Assembly: GCA_900550025.1 (NCBI GenBank)
Contig: URQP01000052.1
Coordinates: forward strand, 1 to 17,906
Direction of reading: 5' to 3'
Length of the DNA: 17,906 nucleotides
From: an uncultured Porphyromonadaceae bacterium
GTDB taxonomy: Bacteria; Bacteroidota; Bacteroidia; Bacteroidales; Muribaculaceae
A program made the position numbers and the translations under genes. Under the pieces are notes generated by a model. The model had not been told where the DNA came from. It saw only the letters and a program-made list of their open reading frames with translations, and searched no databases. Within the stretch, counting starts at the first letter, position 1. Each line of letters opens with the position of its first letter. Below, in pieces: positions 16,280-17,906 of this stretch.

Positions 16280-17113
16280 TTAAGAGAATAAATTGCTGTG
16301 GAAATCTTGCCTGATATACGGTTTTAAGACATTGTAGTCAAGCTCTATTTCAACTTTCCCTATGGCATAGCAGGCTATTTCAAAGGGTTCGTAACAGAAT
16401 ACTATTCCTTTGTCGGTAAAATAAAAATTGTTGCTTGCCGATAAATTGTCGATGTTGAAATATCCTAATTCAATCAATTGCGATTGGTCGCTTACTTTTT
16501 CTTGTTGTATCAGGCGTTTTTTTAGCAAGTCGCTGACAATGCTGATATCTTTGTCGTTGAAAATGTCTGTCAGGTTTATTCTTTCCATTGTTTGTGCCTC
16601 AAATGAATAATAACGGCTTGTCAGTATTCTTTGCTTGCCGTTTTTCTCCATTTCCGATGTTTTGAGGAAACACCATATCCGGTCGCTTCTATATGTGGGG
16701 GCGATTATGTTTGTTATTCTGTATTTGGTCTTTTGATTCGTGCTTGAAGGTGCCGCAATGTCGTTACGGTAGATGTCGAGTATTCCGGAGGTATATTTTT
16801 TTATGGCTTCCGGAAGCATCAGCGAATCATTGTCCATGTCGAAAATGTTTTTTATCAACAAGCGGATTGTTTGTCTTTGATTTTCTGAACCGTCCGCAGA
16901 TGATGGCATCACGGCGTATGTATATGCCGTGATTTCGTTTCCGGCGGCGTCGGTTATTGAATCGGTGTATGACAGTGTGTCCAATTCCAGACAACCGTCG
17001 TCTTTGCTCGGATTATTTTTTCCGGCATCATTGCAGCCTGAAATTATGGAGGCTGTGAATGCCAGTATCATGGCAACGGCTATGGTTGCCGGTTTTATCT
17101 TGAATTTATTCAT
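16280..17113 (-). CDS. DUF3298-domain lipoprotein
   Basis: The product is 277 aa. A lipoprotein signal peptide (MNKFKIKPATIAVAMILAFT) ends in the lipobox IISGC with Cys27 as the lipid-anchored residue. The mature part starts with an acidic linker. The C-terminal region (about 190-275) matches DUF3298, as in Bacillus RsiV and PdaC C-termini: a helical segment with LTDIFNDKD and VSDLLKKRL, then FYFTDKGIVFCYEPFEIACYAIGKVEIELDYNVLKPYI. In other bacteria this domain can bind lysozyme or accompany peptidoglycan deacetylase; here it has no enzyme domain attached, so its role is open. It is the first gene of the operon, and a promoter-like pair lies 47-77 nt upstream. Confidence 0.88.
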   Translation of the reverse strand: MNKFKIKPATIAVAMILAFTASIISGCNDAGKNNPSKDDGCLELDTLSYTDSITDAAGNEITAYTYAVMPSSADGSENQRQTIRLLIKNIFDMDNDSLMLPEAIKKYTSGILDIYRNDIAAPSSTNQKTKYRITNIIAPTYRSDRIWCFLKTSEMEKNGKQRILTSRYYSFEAQTMERINLTDIFNDKDISIVSDLLKKRLIQQEKVSDQSQLIELGYFNIDNLSASNNFYFTDKGIVFCYEPFEIACYAIGKVEIELDYNVLKPYIRQDFHSNLFS

Positions 17114-17159
17114 ATAAGTGCCTTTGTTAAGGTTTCGATGGTTGTGTCCATTGATAATG

Positions 17160-17190
17160 TAAAATTATTAATAATCTTTGATAGGCCAAA
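17160..17190 (-). promoter_or_regulatory. promoter of the DUF3298-rsmG operon
   Basis: On the minus strand TTTG (17187-17190) and TAATTTTA (17160-17167) are 19 nt apart. The -7 box differs from TAnnTTTG at its last base, so the call is tentative. Confidence 0.45.
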
Positions 17191-17206
17191 ATTTATTTAT
17201 GGATTA

Positions 17207-17233
17207 TTGAATGGATATAATTATGTATATTTG
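17207..17233 (+). promoter_or_regulatory. promoter of the cvfB-like gene
   Basis: TATATTTG (17226-17233) matches the -7 consensus exactly, and a TTG (17207-17209) lies 16 nt upstream, slightly closer than usual. The predicted start near 17240 would leave a very short leader (about 13 nt) before ATG 17253. Confidence 0.55.
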
Positions 17234-17252
17234 CATCAAATATGATTTCTAT

Positions 17253-17906
17253 ATGCTGAGGATAGGTAAGTTCAATAATCTTAGAGTCGTGAAGACAGTG
17301 GATTTCGGTGTGTATTTGGATGGTGGAGAATACGGTGAGATTCTTATGCCGCGGAAATATGTCCCGGAAGGATTGGCAGATGGCGGCGAAGTTGAGGCTT
17401 TTGTCTACTTTGACTCGGAAGACAGGATAATAGCCACTACAGAACGTCCGCTTATCGAGGTAGGGGAGTTCGGTATGCTGACGGCTGTCTCGTCGACGAG
17501 GTTCGGCACTTTTATGGACTGGGGCTTGCTGAAGGATCTTTTAGTGCCGTTCAGGGAGCAGCAGACACCCATAAAGGTGGGTGACAAATGTGTGGTATAC
17601 GCTTATTTCGACCATGAGTCGAAGCGTATAGTCGGCTCTACGAAGCTGAACAAATATGTGGGGAATAAGATTCCGAAATATAATGTCAACGACACGGTGG
17701 ACTTGCTTGCCGTGCAAAAAACAGATTTAGGCTTCAAGGTGATTGTCGATAATCTGTTTTGGGGATTGATTTATAATAATGATTTGTTCGACCCAATTTA
17801 TCCGGGCGACAGGTTGCAAGGATATGTGAAGAATATCCGGGACGACGGTAAGGTCGATGTTACCATCAGAGGCAGTGGCGACCGGGGGTTTTCGTTGGTA
17901 GACAGA
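17253..17906 (+). CDS. CvfB-like S1-domain RNA-binding protein, truncated at right edge
   Basis: The frame is open from ATG 17253 to the window end (218 codons, no stop). An earlier ATG at 17242 meets a stop within six codons. The pattern is that of the CvfB/YitL family: a first S1-like domain (about 1-65, MLRIGKFNNLRVVKTVDFGVYLDGGEYGEILMP), a second (about 66-135, VGEFGMLTAVSSTRFGTFMDWGLLKDLLVPF) and a third (about 143-215, VNDTVDLLAVQKTDLGFKVIVDN and GDRLQGYVKNIRDDGKVDVTI). The family is about 280 aa long and ends in a winged-helix domain, which would be outside the window. In Staphylococcus CvfB affects virulence and haemolysin expression and binds RNA. Here it is probably a cytoplasmic RNA-binding regulator. 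Confidence 0.9.
   Translation, partial: MLRIGKFNNLRVVKTVDFGVYLDGGEYGEILMPRKYVPEGLADGGEVEAFVYFDSEDRIIATTERPLIEVGEFGMLTAVSSTRFGTFMDWGLLKDLLVPFREQQTPIKVGDKCVVYAYFDHESKRIVGSTKLNKYVGNKIPKYNVNDTVDLLAVQKTDLGFKVIVDNLFWGLIYNNDLFDPIYPGDRLQGYVKNIRDDGKVDVTIRGSGDRGFSLVDR

Noticed and set aside
1..17906. CRISPR arrays, insertion sequences, tRNA or rRNA genes
   Set aside because: I saw no regularly spaced repeats, transposase, terminal inverted repeats, or tRNA/rRNA signatures on either strand by eye.

Overview
The window is an ordinary chromosomal segment of a Bacteroidota genome, most likely order Bacteroidales. I base this on the gene families (double-META lipoprotein, DUF3298 lipoprotein, YtxH/holin cassette, CvfB-like protein after an rsmG operon), on promoters of the Bacteroidota type (TAnnTTTG at -7, several with TTTG-like -33 boxes about 19-20 nt upstream), on A-rich leaders without Shine-Dalgarno boxes, and on an RNA gene downstream of rplT that matches the described Bacteroidales-1 RNA. 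A Muribaculaceae or Barnesiella-like host is a guess. I see no mobile element, CRISPR array, phage or recently transferred block.

Layout. (1) Positions 1-7334, minus strand: a tightly packed five-gene run ndh -> META lipoprotein -> uvrB -> ygiQ-like radical SAM -> S9 peptidase, which leaves the window at its left edge. (2) 7467-9506, plus: a secreted TPR-repeat protein, divergent from ndh with back-to-back promoters in a 132-nt gap. (3) 9615-12832, plus: the classical translation operon thrS-infC-rpmI-rplT, ending in a strong intrinsic terminator. (4) 12889-13160, plus: a stand-alone structured RNA gene with its own promoter and terminator; this is the most interesting element here. (5) 13167-14985, plus: a MarC-family membrane protein, then a small envelope cassette of two YtxH proteins, a holin-like two-TM protein and a basic small protein, with an 18-bp RNA hairpin in the middle. 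(6) 17113-14995, minus: DUF3298 lipoprotein -> rsmG -> metallo-beta-lactamase-fold hydrolase. (7) 17253 to the right edge, plus: a CvfB-like S1-domain protein, truncated by the window.

How it fits together: thrS, infC, rpmI and rplT supply threonyl-tRNA, IF3 and two 50S proteins. The adjacent RNA is probably a 6S-like regulator of RNA polymerase, so regions 3 and 4 combine translation and global transcription control. The left operon mixes respiration (NDH-2), DNA repair (UvrB), an uncharacterised radical-SAM enzyme and peptide degradation; their co-transcription looks positional rather than pathway-based. Regions 5 and 6 are mostly envelope and housekeeping genes.

The best candidates for under-described biology are all RNA-level: the RNA between rplT and marC and its contact with the marC start, the hairpin before rplT, and the hairpin inside the YtxH/holin cassette. 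No new protein system is evident.
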